Shown here: piece by piece, positions 41,142 through 49,838 of the stretch
Position numbering within the stretch: the first letter of the stretch is position 1
How the letters are laid out: every line of letters starts with the position of its first letter
Source: Glycomyces sp. NRRL B-16210
Lineage (GTDB): Bacteria > Actinomycetota > Actinomycetes > Mycobacteriales > Micromonosporaceae
Direction: 5' to 3'
DNA length: 64,000 nucleotides
Assembly (NCBI RefSeq): GCF_000719515.1
Contig: NZ_JOGR01000010.1
Coordinates: 62,001-126,000 of the forward strand
Notes under the pieces: generated by a model
The model's database searches: none
What the model saw: the letters and a program-made list of their open reading frames with translations, nothing else
What the model was told of the DNA's origin: nothing
Position numbers and translations under genes: made by a program

Positions 41142-42092
41142 TCAGCCGCGGCGCCTCGGCGTGAGGTGCACCGGCGGGATCGGCGGGGCCGGGATGCGTT
41201 CGGCGCCGTGGCCGGGGACCGGCCCGAACCGCGCGTCGCGGCGCTCCCAGTCGTCGCGGGCGCGGACGATGTCCTCGTGGCTGCGCCCCACGAAGTTCCA
41301 CCACATCACCAGGTCGTCGGGGAACGGCTCGCCGCCGAGCAGGAAGGCCCTCGCCCCGGTGGCCGAGGCGAGCGGCAGCTCCTCGCGCCCGGGTCCGAAG
41401 TAGAGCAATGGGCCGGCGTCGAGTGGTGTTCCCGCGATGTCAAGGGCCCCTTCGAGGACGAGCACGGCGTGCTCGAAACCGGGTCGCAGCGGCAGTGTCG
41501 CGGCCGTGCCGGCGTCGAGTTCGAGTTCGACGCCGAGCAGCGGCGTGAACACCGTGGCCGGGGAGGTCTCGCCGTGCAACTCCCCCACGGCGACCACGCC
41601 GCGCAGGCCGCCGCGTTCGAACCGCGGCAGGTCGGTGTGCTGTTCGAAGGCCGGGGCGATCGGGTCCGCGGTGCTGGGCAGGGCGATCCACAGTTGGAGG
41701 CCGTGCAGCAGCGGGGACTCGCCGATCGAGAACTCCGAGTGCGCGATGCCCCGGCCGCTGGTCATGAGGTTCAGCTGACCGGGCTTGACGAGCACGTCGC
41801 TGCCGAGGCAGTCGCGGTGGCGGATCGTGCCCTCGATCGGCCAGGTGACGGTCTGGAGGCCGGTGTGCGGGTGCGGCAGGACCGCCATGTCGGTGCGCTC
41901 GGGCCCGAACCGGTCGAGGAAGCACCACGCGCCCACGGTCGGCACGGTCCGCTGCGGCAGCGTGCGGCTGACGTACATGGCCCGCATCCCGCCCAGGGGC
42001 ACGTCGCGCGCTTCGAGGAGTCGCACGACCGGACCGTCCGCATCGGTTGCGCGGCAGGCGGTCTCGTCCGGGCGCGGGTCGAGGTTGCTCAT
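41142..42092 (-). CDS. Pirin-family protein
   Basis: A 316-residue bicupin. The N-terminal cupin carries the pirin metal motif PHPHTGLQTVTWPIEG and LMTSGRGIAHSEFS, supplying His and Glu ligands for iron. FLDRFGP and VGAWCFLD are also conserved. Pirins act as redox-sensitive cofactors or quercetinase-like dioxygenases; which applies here is unknown. It is followed after 28 bp, on the same strand and upstream, by the small GNAT gene, so the two may be co-transcribed. Confidence 0.92.
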   Translation of the reverse strand: MSNLDPRPDETACRATDADGPVVRLLEARDVPLGGMRAMYVSRTLPQRTVPTVGAWCFLDRFGPERTDMAVLPHPHTGLQTVTWPIEGTIRHRDCLGSDVLVKPGQLNLMTSGRGIAHSEFSIGESPLLHGLQLWIALPSTADPIAPAFEQHTDLPRFERGGLRGVVAVGELHGETSPATVFTPLLGVELELDAGTAATLPLRPGFEHAVLVLEGALDIAGTPLDAGPLLYFGPGREELPLASATGARAFLLGGEPFPDDLVMWWNFVGRSHEDIVRARDDWERRDARFGPVPGHGAERIPAPPIPPVHLTPRRRG

Positions 42093-42120
42093 GAGGCGGA
42101 TCCTTTGCGGGACGGCGCGG

Positions 42121-42417
42121 TCATTCCCGGCCCGGATCGTCGTCCACGAGGTCGGCGTACGCGGGGTGCCCGCCGATCCAGCGGGCGTAGAACTTGCAGT
42201 CCGGACGCACCCGAAGGCCGGCCTCGCGGGCGGCGTCGAGCGAGAAGCGGGCGAGGGCCGAGGCCGTGCCCGAGCCCTTGTGGGCGTCGTCGACTTCGGT
42301 GTGGGTGAAGGTGATCAGCTCGGCTTCGCGGACGTACTCGGCGAACCCGGCGAGTTCGCCGTCGATCCGCGCCTCGTAGCGGTTGCGGTCGGGTGCGTCG
42401 GTGACTTCGACGGTCAT
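42121..42417 (-). CDS. Small GNAT acetyltransferase, YjdJ/GNAT-like
   Basis: A 98-residue minimal acetyltransferase: YEARIDGELAGFAEYV, ITFTHTEVDDAHKGSGTASALARFSLDAAREAGLRVRP and CKFYARWIGGHP. This compact form, with the acetyl-CoA loop KGSGTASAL, is the YjdJ / Gcn5-related family (human GTLF3B-like). The substrate is unknown. Likely operon with the pirin gene downstream. Confidence 0.87.
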   Translation of the reverse strand: MTVEVTDAPDRNRYEARIDGELAGFAEYVREAELITFTHTEVDDAHKGSGTASALARFSLDAAREAGLRVRPDCKFYARWIGGHPAYADLVDDDPGRE

Positions 42418-42577
42418 GAGTGCTCCCTGGAGAAAGGGCGGCCCGGTGCGGGCCGCGGCCATGGGGCAACGCTATCGACTCGGCCGGGCGCGTGCCGGGG
42501 AATCGGGAGCGGACGCGGGTCCCCTTCGGCGCCGCGGAGTACTACCATGTGGGATCCGTCGAGTCAGGGAGCGCGCG

Positions 42578-44203
42578 ATGACCGGCTTTGCCGAGACCCA
42601 CACCGTTGCCAATCAGCCGCCGCCGCTGGTGGACCGGAACCTGTACGACACGAACGCGCCGCTGCGTGAGGCCGCGGAGAGGTCGGGCGCGGGGTGGATC
42701 GGCGAACGGGCCTCAACGCTCGGCGCGGTCCTCGCGGGCGCCGATGCGGCGCGGTGGGCCGAGGAGGCCAACCGGTATCCGCCGGTGCTGCGCACCCACG
42801 ACCGGTTCGGCAACCGGATCGACGAGGTCGAGTTCCACCCGTCGTGGCACCGGTTCATGCGCCTCGCGGTCGAACACGGCGCGCACGCGATGCCTTGGGC
42901 CGAAACGGGACCGGGCGTCCACGCGGCGAGGGCGGTGCTCATGTCGATGCTCGCCCAGATCGAGCCGGGGCACTGCTGCCCGGTCTCGATGACGTACGCG
43001 GCCGTGCCCGCGCTGCGCAGGGAACCGGCGCTCGCCGCGGAGTGGGAGCCGCGCATCACCGCCGGCGTCTACGACCCGGGGCTGCGGGCGCCGCAGGACA
43101 AGGCGGGCGTGCTCATCGGCATGGCCATGACCGAGAAGCAGGGCGGCTCGGACGTGCGCGCCAACACCACGGCCGCGACGCCCGCGGGCGAGGACATGTA
43201 CGCGCTGCGCGGGCACAAGTGGTTCTGCTCGGCGCCGATGAACGACGCGTTCCTGGTGCTCGCGCAGGCGCCGGGCGGGCTCACGTGTTTCCTGCTGCCG
43301 CGGGTCCTGCCGGACGGGGCGCGCAACGCGATCCGGTTGCAGCGCTTGAAGGACAAGCTCGGGAACCGGTCGAACGCCTCGGCCGAGATCGAACTGCACG
43401 ACGCCCTCGCCCACCGCGTGGGCGAGGAGGGGCGCGGCGTGGCGACCATCATCGAGATGGTCAACCACACGCGCCTGGACTGCGTCATCGCCACCGCAGG
43501 CGGGATGCGCCAGAGCGCGGTCGAGGCGGCCTGGCACTCCTCGCACCGCTCGGCGTTCGGCAAGCGCCTGGTGGACCAGCCGCTCATGACGCAGGTGCTC
43601 GCGGACCTGTGCGTGGAGTCGGAGGCGGCCACGGCCACGATGATGCGGCTGGCCACGGCCTACGACGAGCCCGGCGACGCGCCGTTCCGGCGCCTCGCGA
43701 CGGCGGTGGCGAAGTACTGGGTGTGCAAGCGCGGGCCGGGCCACGCAGCCGAGGCGCTGGAGTGCCTGGGCGGCAACGGGTACATCGAGGAGGCGCCGCT
43801 GGCGAGGCGCTACCGCGAGCAGCCGCTCTTGTCCATTTGGGAGGGTTCGGGGAACGTGATCTGCCTCGACGTGCTCCGCGCGCTGCAAGCCGCGCCGGAA
43901 TCGGCCGAGGCGTTCTTGGCAGAGATCGCACCGGCCGCCGCCGCGGACACCAGGTTGGCAGCGCACGTCGAGCGGGTGAAGCGGACCCTCGCGGGCGGCG
44001 TCGAGCAGGCCGGGGCGCGGCGCCTCACCGAGGACCTGGGACTGGCGTTGCAGGCGGCACTGCTCGTCCGGCACGCCCCGTCCGAAGTGGCCGACGCGTT
44101 CTGCGACTCGCGGCTGGGCGCGGACCGGGGCCTCGGCTACGGTGCGGTGCCGGTGCAGTCGGCCGCGGCCATCGTCGCCCGGCACCTGCCGGACGGCGAC
44201 TGA
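42578..44203 (+). CDS. AidB-like acyl-CoA dehydrogenase family protein
   Basis: A 541-residue flavoprotein similar to AidB, the alkylation-response member of the acyl-CoA dehydrogenases. It begins THTVANQPPPLVDRNLYDTN, as AidB does, and has MTEKQGGSDVRANTT, GHKWFCSAPMNDAFLVLAQ, HTRLDCVIATAGGMRQ, ECLGGNGYIEEAPLARRYREQPL and SIWEGSGNVICLDVLRAL. The unusual length and C-terminal helical part fit AidB rather than degradative dehydrogenases. E. coli AidB binds DNA and FAD; here the gene is alone, with no ada-type neighbour, so a role in alkylation defence is only an inference. Confidence 0.9.
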   Translation: MTGFAETHTVANQPPPLVDRNLYDTNAPLREAAERSGAGWIGERASTLGAVLAGADAARWAEEANRYPPVLRTHDRFGNRIDEVEFHPSWHRFMRLAVEHGAHAMPWAETGPGVHAARAVLMSMLAQIEPGHCCPVSMTYAAVPALRREPALAAEWEPRITAGVYDPGLRAPQDKAGVLIGMAMTEKQGGSDVRANTTAATPAGEDMYALRGHKWFCSAPMNDAFLVLAQAPGGLTCFLLPRVLPDGARNAIRLQRLKDKLGNRSNASAEIELHDALAHRVGEEGRGVATIIEMVNHTRLDCVIATAGGMRQSAVEAAWHSSHRSAFGKRLVDQPLMTQVLADLCVESEAATATMMRLATAYDEPGDAPFRRLATAVAKYWVCKRGPGHAAEALECLGGNGYIEEAPLARRYREQPLLSIWEGSGNVICLDVLRALQAAPESAEAFLAEIAPAAAADTRLAAHVERVKRTLAGGVEQAGARRLTEDLGLALQAALLVRHAPSEVADAFCDSRLGADRGLGYGAVPVQSAAAIVARHLPDGD

Positions 44204-44206
44204 CAC

Positions 44207-45136
44207 TCAGCCGCGCAGGCCTTCGGCGAAGAAGTCGAGGGAGCGGTCGACCTCGGCGAGCTTCGGCGAGTGGTTCAGGTGGCCGTGGGTCATGCCCCGG
44301 GCCAGATAGGACGCGACGGGCACGCCGACCTCCCTCAGTTGGCGCTCCAGCAGCTCGGCGGAGGCGCGCAGGTCGTCGTACTCGGCGACGACGATCCGCG
44401 TGGCGGGCAGGCCGTCGAGGCGGGCCGCGCCCGGCAGCGCGTCGGGCGGCACGTCGCCGATCCGGCCGACGTAGTTGCGCACCATGCCTTCGATGTCCTC
44501 GGGGGCGAAGCGGTGCGGCACGGCCGCCATCGCCTCGCTCTGCTCAGGAGTCAGCGCCGGGTTCGGGTAGTGCGCGAACGGATAGGCGAGCAGGAGCGCG
44601 TCGGGCGCGCGGGTCCCGGCGTCCCGGCTGCGCAGCGCGCTGGCCAGCGCGAGGGCGGCCCCGGCGCTGGCGCCGCCGAGGGCGATCGGGGCGCCTTCGG
44701 GCAGCGGTTGGGCGGTCCACCAGTTCCAGGCGGCGTGGACGTCGTCGATCGGAACGGGGTAGCGGACGCCTTCGACGGCGAGGCGGTAGTCCACTGAGGC
44801 GACGGCTGCTCCGGCGCGGCGGGCCAGTTCGACGGCGACGGCGTGGGCCTCGTACATGTCGAGGTCGCCGGCGAGGAATCCGCCGCCGTGCGCCCAGAGG
44901 ATCGCGCCGGTGGTCTCGGCTTCGGGGCGGTAGACGCGGACGGGGATCGGGCCGTGGGGGCCGGCGACCGCGGCGACCTCGATGGCCACGCCGGTCGCGT
45001 CCCACTGCTTCGGGTCGCCTTGGTGGGCTTGGAGGAACGCCTGGGTGCGCTCCTGGATCTCGGCTTCGGTCCCGCCGGCGGCCGCGGCGGCCTCGGTGGC
45101 GCGGAAGATCGCGGTGAAGTACTCGTCGACCGGCAC
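44207..45136 (-). CDS. Alpha/beta hydrolase, hormone-sensitive-lipase-like
   Basis: A 309-residue esterase. Oxyanion-hole motif WAHGGGFLAGD, nucleophile elbow GGASAGAALALA, catalytic Asp in VAEYDDLRAS and His in GMTHGHLN place it in the HSL (family IV) group. The N-terminal 50 residues are a helical cap. Cytoplasmic, acting on short-chain esters. GTG 45136 was chosen because AAGGAG lies seven bases upstream. Convergent with the AidB-like gene with only three bases between stops. Confidence 0.9.
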   Translation of the reverse strand: MPVDEYFTAIFRATEAAAAAGGTEAEIQERTQAFLQAHQGDPKQWDATGVAIEVAAVAGPHGPIPVRVYRPEAETTGAILWAHGGGFLAGDLDMYEAHAVAVELARRAGAAVASVDYRLAVEGVRYPVPIDDVHAAWNWWTAQPLPEGAPIALGGASAGAALALASALRSRDAGTRAPDALLLAYPFAHYPNPALTPEQSEAMAAVPHRFAPEDIEGMVRNYVGRIGDVPPDALPGAARLDGLPATRIVVAEYDDLRASAELLERQLREVGVPVASYLARGMTHGHLNHSPKLAEVDRSLDFFAEGLRG

Positions 45137-45222
45137 GGGGGTCTCCTTCGGTGGGTGGTGCTCGGGGTCCATTCCATCGGACGGCGGCGCGGGGTGCGCG
45201 GGCGCCTTCCGTTCGGTGCGGG

Positions 45223-46401
45223 TCAGGGGCGCGGGCGGTGGAGCTGGATCACGGCGTGGGTGCCGCTGGTGCGCCAGTCGGGCTCGTCGGCCTCGAGTTC
45301 GGCGAGGCGGGCGGGGTCGATGCCGACGGCGAGGTCGGACTTGGCGGTGCGCAGTGCCGCGACCGGTCCGGGGAAGTAGTCGACGACCTGGTCGAAGGGG
45401 GTGGCCGGGTCCCATTCGCGGTCGCCGACGAGACGGCGGTAGTTGAGGTCGCCTTTGAGGATCACGAGGCGGGCGGCGGCGAAGTCGGCGCGGAGGTCTG
45501 CGGGGAGTCCGCGGTAGGTGGTGGGCAGGACGTAGAAGCCGTGGGCGGTCATGCGCAGGCGGCCGGTGCGCAGGGCGTCTCGGAGGCGCTCGGCGAGGGC
45601 GCGGACCTGCGGTCTCCGGTGCGATTCGAGGGCGTCGAGGGTCGCGAGCACGTCTTGCCCGGTGGCGTCGGAGACGAAGTAGGGGTGGGGTTTGAGGTGG
45701 AGTTCGACCGGTCCGGTCTCCAGGAGGGCGTCGATGAGGGCGAGGTCGGCGGTGAGTTCGCGTCCGGCGTTGTCGGCCACGACGATCACCGGGCGGTCGC
45801 CGGGGCGGTCGAGGAGGTCCCAGACGGCGTCGGTGTCGTCGGCGACGACCTCGCCGGTGGGGGCGTTGCGGCTCGCGGCGTCGTTGTTGGTGCGAAAGCC
45901 GAGGTCGGCCTGGTTGCCCCAGAGGCTCGCGTGGAGCAGGGCGCGGCGGCGGCCCTCGCCTTCGAGGCCGGTGTAGGCGTCGAGGTCGTCGCGGATCTCG
46001 GGGCCGTCGAGCTGGGCGCGCTTCTGCGGCGCGAACGGGTCGACGCCGCCCCAGGCGGAGACGGGGTCGAAGTGCTCGACGGCGTCGAGCAGGCGGCGGT
46101 AGAAGTACGACTCGGCCCACAGGAACGGCAGGGCCGACCAGGGCGAGCCGGCGCGCTCGGCGATCTGGGCGGTCCAGAACGCGGTGTTCGGGCCGGTCGG
46201 GACCTCGGGCGGCACGGCGGCGTCGAGGGACTCGGCGAGGAGGGCTTCGAGGCGCGAGCGCAGGCGCGGCGGGTAGGGGTGGTCGTCGACGAGGTTCGCG
46301 ATGAGCGTCGGGTGGCGCTCGTGGAAGACGGCCCTGCTGAAGGACCCGGGCCGGTCGATCCCGATCCTCGGGGGTGTTGCGGTTCGGTCTCGATCGCTCA
46401 C
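45223..46401 (-). CDS. DUF89 / ARMT1-like metal-dependent phosphatase family protein
   Basis: A 392-residue protein. The signature segments are VIVVADNAGRELTADLALIDALL and ARLVILKGDLNYRRLVGD, the Asp/Asn- and Lys-Gly-Asp-containing motifs of DUF89 (eukaryotic ARMT1 and plant/yeast homologues). Residues SFSRAVFHERHPTLIANLVDDHPYP and LWGNQADLGF match the N-terminal helical domain. Family members dephosphorylate damaged sugar phosphates such as fructose-1-phosphate in a metal-dependent manner; activity here is inferred. GTG 46401 is preferred (GGAG eight bases upstream) over GTG 46410. Confidence 0.85.
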   Translation of the reverse strand: MSDRDRTATPPRIGIDRPGSFSRAVFHERHPTLIANLVDDHPYPPRLRSRLEALLAESLDAAVPPEVPTGPNTAFWTAQIAERAGSPWSALPFLWAESYFYRRLLDAVEHFDPVSAWGGVDPFAPQKRAQLDGPEIRDDLDAYTGLEGEGRRRALLHASLWGNQADLGFRTNNDAASRNAPTGEVVADDTDAVWDLLDRPGDRPVIVVADNAGRELTADLALIDALLETGPVELHLKPHPYFVSDATGQDVLATLDALESHRRPQVRALAERLRDALRTGRLRMTAHGFYVLPTTYRGLPADLRADFAAARLVILKGDLNYRRLVGDREWDPATPFDQVVDYFPGPVAALRTAKSDLAVGIDPARLAELEADEPDWRTSGTHAVIQLHRPRP

Positions 46402-46580
46402 TGCCGTCACTCCGTTCGCTCGGGGCACCCCTGCATGATCGCATCGCCGCGCGCCGCGGGGGCCTGCGGGAACGCACGGGTTCGCGTCGGGTGGGGGCCG
46501 GTGAGGCGGGTGTGGGAGCGGGCGGCGGGCCCGCGGGCGGCTCCCTAGCGGCGGAGATAATTCCCGACCCCCTCTTTTCA

Positions 46581-46618
46581 ACCCTTTATCTATTGGTTAG
46601 ATTTAACACTGTCTTAAC
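46581..46618. promoter_or_regulatory. AT-rich promoter/operator region of the GH35 import operon
   Basis: Between 46550 and 46620 the GC content drops sharply. GTTAGATTTAAC (46596-46607) is an inverted repeat, followed by a repeat of TTAA at 46614. TAGATT could be a -10. Likely site for the operon's ROK regulator; no closer assignment possible. Confidence 0.45.
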
Positions 46619-46666
46619 TCAGCGCCGACCCCTTCGGCGGCGCGTTACCGCAAGGAGGCGGAAGAC

Positions 46667-47935
46667 ATGGTGGACAAGTCCCGGTGGCGCGGCCGCGCCG
46701 GACTCGCCGTTACGGCGATGCTCGGCGTGGCGGCCCTGACCGCATGCGGCTCAGGCGGATCCGATGACGGCACCCTCAAGATGGTGGTCTGGGGCAGCGA
46801 CGTCGACAAGGCCACGTACCAGGCCCGCATCGACCTGTTCGAGGCCCAGAACCCCGACGTCAAGATCAACCTCCAGCTGATCCCCGGCGACCAGTACGAG
46901 CAGAAGGTCCAGACGATGATCGCCGGCGGCGACGGCCCCGACATCATGCAGGTGGCCGAGGGCGTCAACTCCTACTCGTCCAAGAGCCAGCTCGTCCCCC
47001 TCGACGAGTTCATTGACTCTTCCGGACTCGACATGGAGCAGCGCTTCGGCCCCGTCGGCGAGCTCTACACCTACGAGGGCGAGACCTACGCGATCCCCGA
47101 CCGCTCGGGCGCGATGATCGTCTACTACAACAAGGACCTGTTCGACGCCGCGGGCGTGGAGTACCCGACCGCCGAGTGGACGCAGGAGGACGCCCAGGCG
47201 GCCATGGAGGAGCTGACGATCCCCGGCGAGCAGTGGGGCTACGGCGGCGCCGGCTGGTGGGCGCAGTGGTGGAGCTTCGCCTACCAGAACGGCGGGCAGA
47301 TCATCGACGACGGCGGCCGGGCCGCGGTCGACTCCCCCGAGGTCGTCGAGGCGCTCCAGTGGGCCAACGACCTCGCGCACGTCCACGGCGTCGTGCCCAC
47401 GGCCGAGGAGTACGCCGACATGGGCCCGGACATGGGCGGCGACCCCGCCTTCGCCGCGGGCAGGCTCGGCATGAACACCACCGGGTTCTGGGCCATCGGC
47501 AGCCTCATCGAGTCCGATGTCAACTGGGACATCGCCCCGATGTGGCAGGGCGAGGAGCAGGCGGTGTCGGCGTTCGGCTCCGGCCTGGCGATCTCGCGCG
47601 ACAGCGAGAACCCCGAGGAGGCCTTCGCGGCCATCGAGTTCCTCACCGACGCCGAGGCGCAGCAGATCATCATCGAGAACGCCCAGGACGTGCCGGCGAA
47701 CCTCGAAGTCCAGCAGTCCGAGGCGTTCCTGTCGCCCGAGTGGGCCCCCGAGGGCCTGAACATGGCCGCCTTCGGCGAGTCCTCGGCGTTCATCTTCCAG
47801 GCGCCGCTCATCCCCGAGTGGAACGAGATGCAGGCGGCCTTCGACGACAACCTGGGCACCTTCTGGAACGAGGGCGGCGACGCGAGGACCGAACTCGACA
47901 AGGTCCAGGCGCAACTCGAGTCGATCCTCCAGTAG
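46667..47935 (+). CDS. Sugar ABC transporter substrate-binding lipoprotein
   Basis: A 422-residue CUT1 binding protein. Signal peptide RGRAGLAVTAMLGVAALTAC with lipobox LTAC and a GSGGSDDG linker. The body includes LKMVVWGSDVDKATYQARIDLFEAQNP, MIAGGDGPDIMQVAEG and SGAMIVYYNKDLFDAAGVEYPTAEWT. Trp/Tyr-rich pocket segments (GWWAQWWSFAYQNGG) suit stacking on sugar rings. Substrate inferred from GH35: beta-galactosides or galactan oligomers. First gene of a five-gene operon; AAGGAGG precedes the ATG. Confidence 0.92.
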   Translation: MVDKSRWRGRAGLAVTAMLGVAALTACGSGGSDDGTLKMVVWGSDVDKATYQARIDLFEAQNPDVKINLQLIPGDQYEQKVQTMIAGGDGPDIMQVAEGVNSYSSKSQLVPLDEFIDSSGLDMEQRFGPVGELYTYEGETYAIPDRSGAMIVYYNKDLFDAAGVEYPTAEWTQEDAQAAMEELTIPGEQWGYGGAGWWAQWWSFAYQNGGQIIDDGGRAAVDSPEVVEALQWANDLAHVHGVVPTAEEYADMGPDMGGDPAFAAGRLGMNTTGFWAIGSLIESDVNWDIAPMWQGEEQAVSAFGSGLAISRDSENPEEAFAAIEFLTDAEAQQIIIENAQDVPANLEVQQSEAFLSPEWAPEGLNMAAFGESSAFIFQAPLIPEWNEMQAAFDDNLGTFWNEGGDARTELDKVQAQLESILQ

Positions 47936-47943
47936 GCGCAGCG

Positions 47944-48912
47944 ATGTCGAATCTCGTCGACGAGGCCCCCGGCGCGGAGCGCGTCGCGCTCCGCGCCGGG
48001 GGGCGCCGCACCGTCCGCCACCGGATGTCCCGGCGGGGGAAGAAGGAGGCCTTCTACTTCTGGCTCTTCATCTCCCCGTGGCTCATCGGGTTCGTCGGGT
48101 TCCTGCTCGGCCCCATGATCGCGTCGGTCTACATCTCGCTGACCGAATGGGACTCGTTCACCCCGCCCGAATGGGTCGGGCTGGCGAACTACCGCAAGGC
48201 GCTCACCCAGGACCCGGTGTTCTGGAAGGCGCTCGGGAACACCTTCTACTACGCGCTCATCTCCGTCCCGCTGGGCCTGGTCATCGGCGTGTGGCTGGCG
48301 AACCTGCTCAACAAGCGGGTGCGCGGACGCAAGCTGTTCCGCACCTTCATCTACCTGCCCACGCTCGTCCCGCTCGTGGCCACCGCGATGGTCTTCAAGA
48401 TGGTCCTGGCGCCCTCGGGCCCGCTCAACGACCTGCTCGGGTGGTTCGGCATCGACGGGCCCGCGTGGCTCCTGGACGCCACGTGGGTCAAGCCCGCGCT
48501 GATCGTCCTGTCCGCGTGGGGCGCGGGCGCGGCCACCGTGCTGCTGCTGTCGGCCATGAACGGCATCCCCAAGGAGCTCTACGAGGCCGCCGAGATCGAC
48601 GGCGCCTCGGCGTGGCGCCAGTTCTGGTCGGTGACGTTCCCGCAGATCACCCCGGTCATCTTCTTCAACCTGATCATGGGGCTCATCGGGTCGTTCCAGA
48701 TCTTCTCGCAGGTGTACATCCTCACCTCGGGAGGCCCGGACAACGCGAGCCAGATGATGGTGCCGCTGCTGTTCCGCGAGGCGTTCTCCTTCTACCACTT
48801 CGGCTACGCCTCGGCGATCGCGTGGCTGCTGTTCGTCGTGATCATGGTGTTCACCCTGATCGCGTTCCGCACCGCCCGCAAATGGGTCTTCTACGAGACG
48901 GAGGTGCGCTGA
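47944..48912 (+). CDS. ABC sugar permease 1 (MalF-type)
   Basis: A 322-residue permease with six helices (FYFWLFISPWLIGFVGFLLG first) and EAA loop YEAAEIDGASAWRQFWSVTFPQITP. Start uncertain: ATG 47944 gives a 27-residue basic N-terminal tail whose codons form a perfect 17-bp hairpin; ATG 48025 in frame (MSRRGKKEAFYF) would leave that hairpin intergenic. CUT1 partner of the preceding lipoprotein and following permease; no ATPase gene is present, so a shared MsiK-like ATPase is expected. Confidence 0.9.
   Translation: MSNLVDEAPGAERVALRAGGRRTVRHRMSRRGKKEAFYFWLFISPWLIGFVGFLLGPMIASVYISLTEWDSFTPPEWVGLANYRKALTQDPVFWKALGNTFYYALISVPLGLVIGVWLANLLNKRVRGRKLFRTFIYLPTLVPLVATAMVFKMVLAPSGPLNDLLGWFGIDGPAWLLDATWVKPALIVLSAWGAGAATVLLLSAMNGIPKELYEAAEIDGASAWRQFWSVTFPQITPVIFFNLIMGLIGSFQIFSQVYILTSGGPDNASQMMVPLLFREAFSFYHFGYASAIAWLLFVVIMVFTLIAFRTARKWVFYETEVR
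47966..48002 (+). repeat. Perfect 17-bp GC hairpin at binding-protein/permease junction
   Basis: CCCCCGGCGCGGAGCGC (47966-47982), loop GTC, and its exact complement (47986-48002). It lies 31 bp after the lipoprotein stop, in the presumed 5' coding region of permease 1. Equivalent in position to the hairpin in the GH36 operon; likely an attenuator or mRNA-processing/stability element. Confidence 0.8.
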
Positions 48913-49838
48913 TGCAGCTCTCCACCCCGACCCCGGCGGCCGTCGGGCGCAAGGACCGCCGGCCCGAGGCCGAGACGGCCAAGCGGACGCTCTCGGCGTT
49001 CAAGGCCTCCCCGGCCACCTACGCGGTGCTCCTGGTGGTCTCCGCGCTGTTCTTCGTGCCGTTCGTGCTCATGGTCTCGATCTCCCTGGCGAGCGACCAG
49101 ACCAGCGCGCAGAACGCGTTCACCGTGATCCCCACAGAGTTCGAGTGGTCGAACTTCACCTCGGTGTTCACCGCGACCGGACTGCCGGTCGGGCGCTTCG
49201 TGCTCAACTCGGTCCTCATCGCCACGCTCTCGGCGGTGGGCCAGGTGATCTCGTCCTCGCTCGTCGGCTACGCGTTCGCGCGGCTGCGGGCGCCGGGCAA
49301 GGGCGTCATGTTCATGATCGTGCTCGCCACGATGATGATCCCCGCGCAGATCACGATGATCCCGCAGTTCCTGCTGTTCAAGGAACTCGGCTGGGTGAAC
49401 ACGTACCTGCCGCTCATCGTCCCGAACTTCTTCACCAACGCGTTCAACGTGTTCCTGGTGCGGCAGTTCGTCTCCCGCATCCCGGGCGAACTCGACGAGG
49501 CGGCGCAGGTCGACGGGCTCGGGTACTTCGGGGTCTACCGGCGCATCATCCTGCCGATGATGTGGCCGATCCTCACCGCGATCGCGATCTTCACGCTCAC
49601 GGCCGCGTGGGGCGACTTCATGGGCCCGCTCATCTACCTCAACTCCGAGGAGTCCATGCCGCTCGCGCTGGGCCTCCAGTACATGACCTCCACGAGCAAC
49701 GCGATGCAGCTGCCCCCGTGGAACCTCGTCATGGTCGGCTCGATCCTGCTGACCGTGCCGATGATCGCGATCTACTACCTCGGCCAGAAGTACCTCTACG
49801 AAATGAACCTCCAAGGCGGAAGTGCGGGAGTGAAGTAA
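48912..49838 (+). CDS. ABC sugar permease 2 (MalG-type)
   Basis: A 308-residue permease with six helices and EAA loop LDEAAQVDGLGYFGVYRRIILPMMWP. Its ATG shares one base with the stop of permease 1 (TGATG), so translation is coupled. The N-terminal 35 residues are hydrophilic (KDRRPEAETAKRTLSAFK). Completes the CUT1 importer of the operon. Confidence 0.92.
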   Translation: MQLSTPTPAAVGRKDRRPEAETAKRTLSAFKASPATYAVLLVVSALFFVPFVLMVSISLASDQTSAQNAFTVIPTEFEWSNFTSVFTATGLPVGRFVLNSVLIATLSAVGQVISSSLVGYAFARLRAPGKGVMFMIVLATMMIPAQITMIPQFLLFKELGWVNTYLPLIVPNFFTNAFNVFLVRQFVSRIPGELDEAAQVDGLGYFGVYRRIILPMMWPILTAIAIFTLTAAWGDFMGPLIYLNSEESMPLALGLQYMTSTSNAMQLPPWNLVMVGSILLTVPMIAIYYLGQKYLYEMNLQGGSAGVK

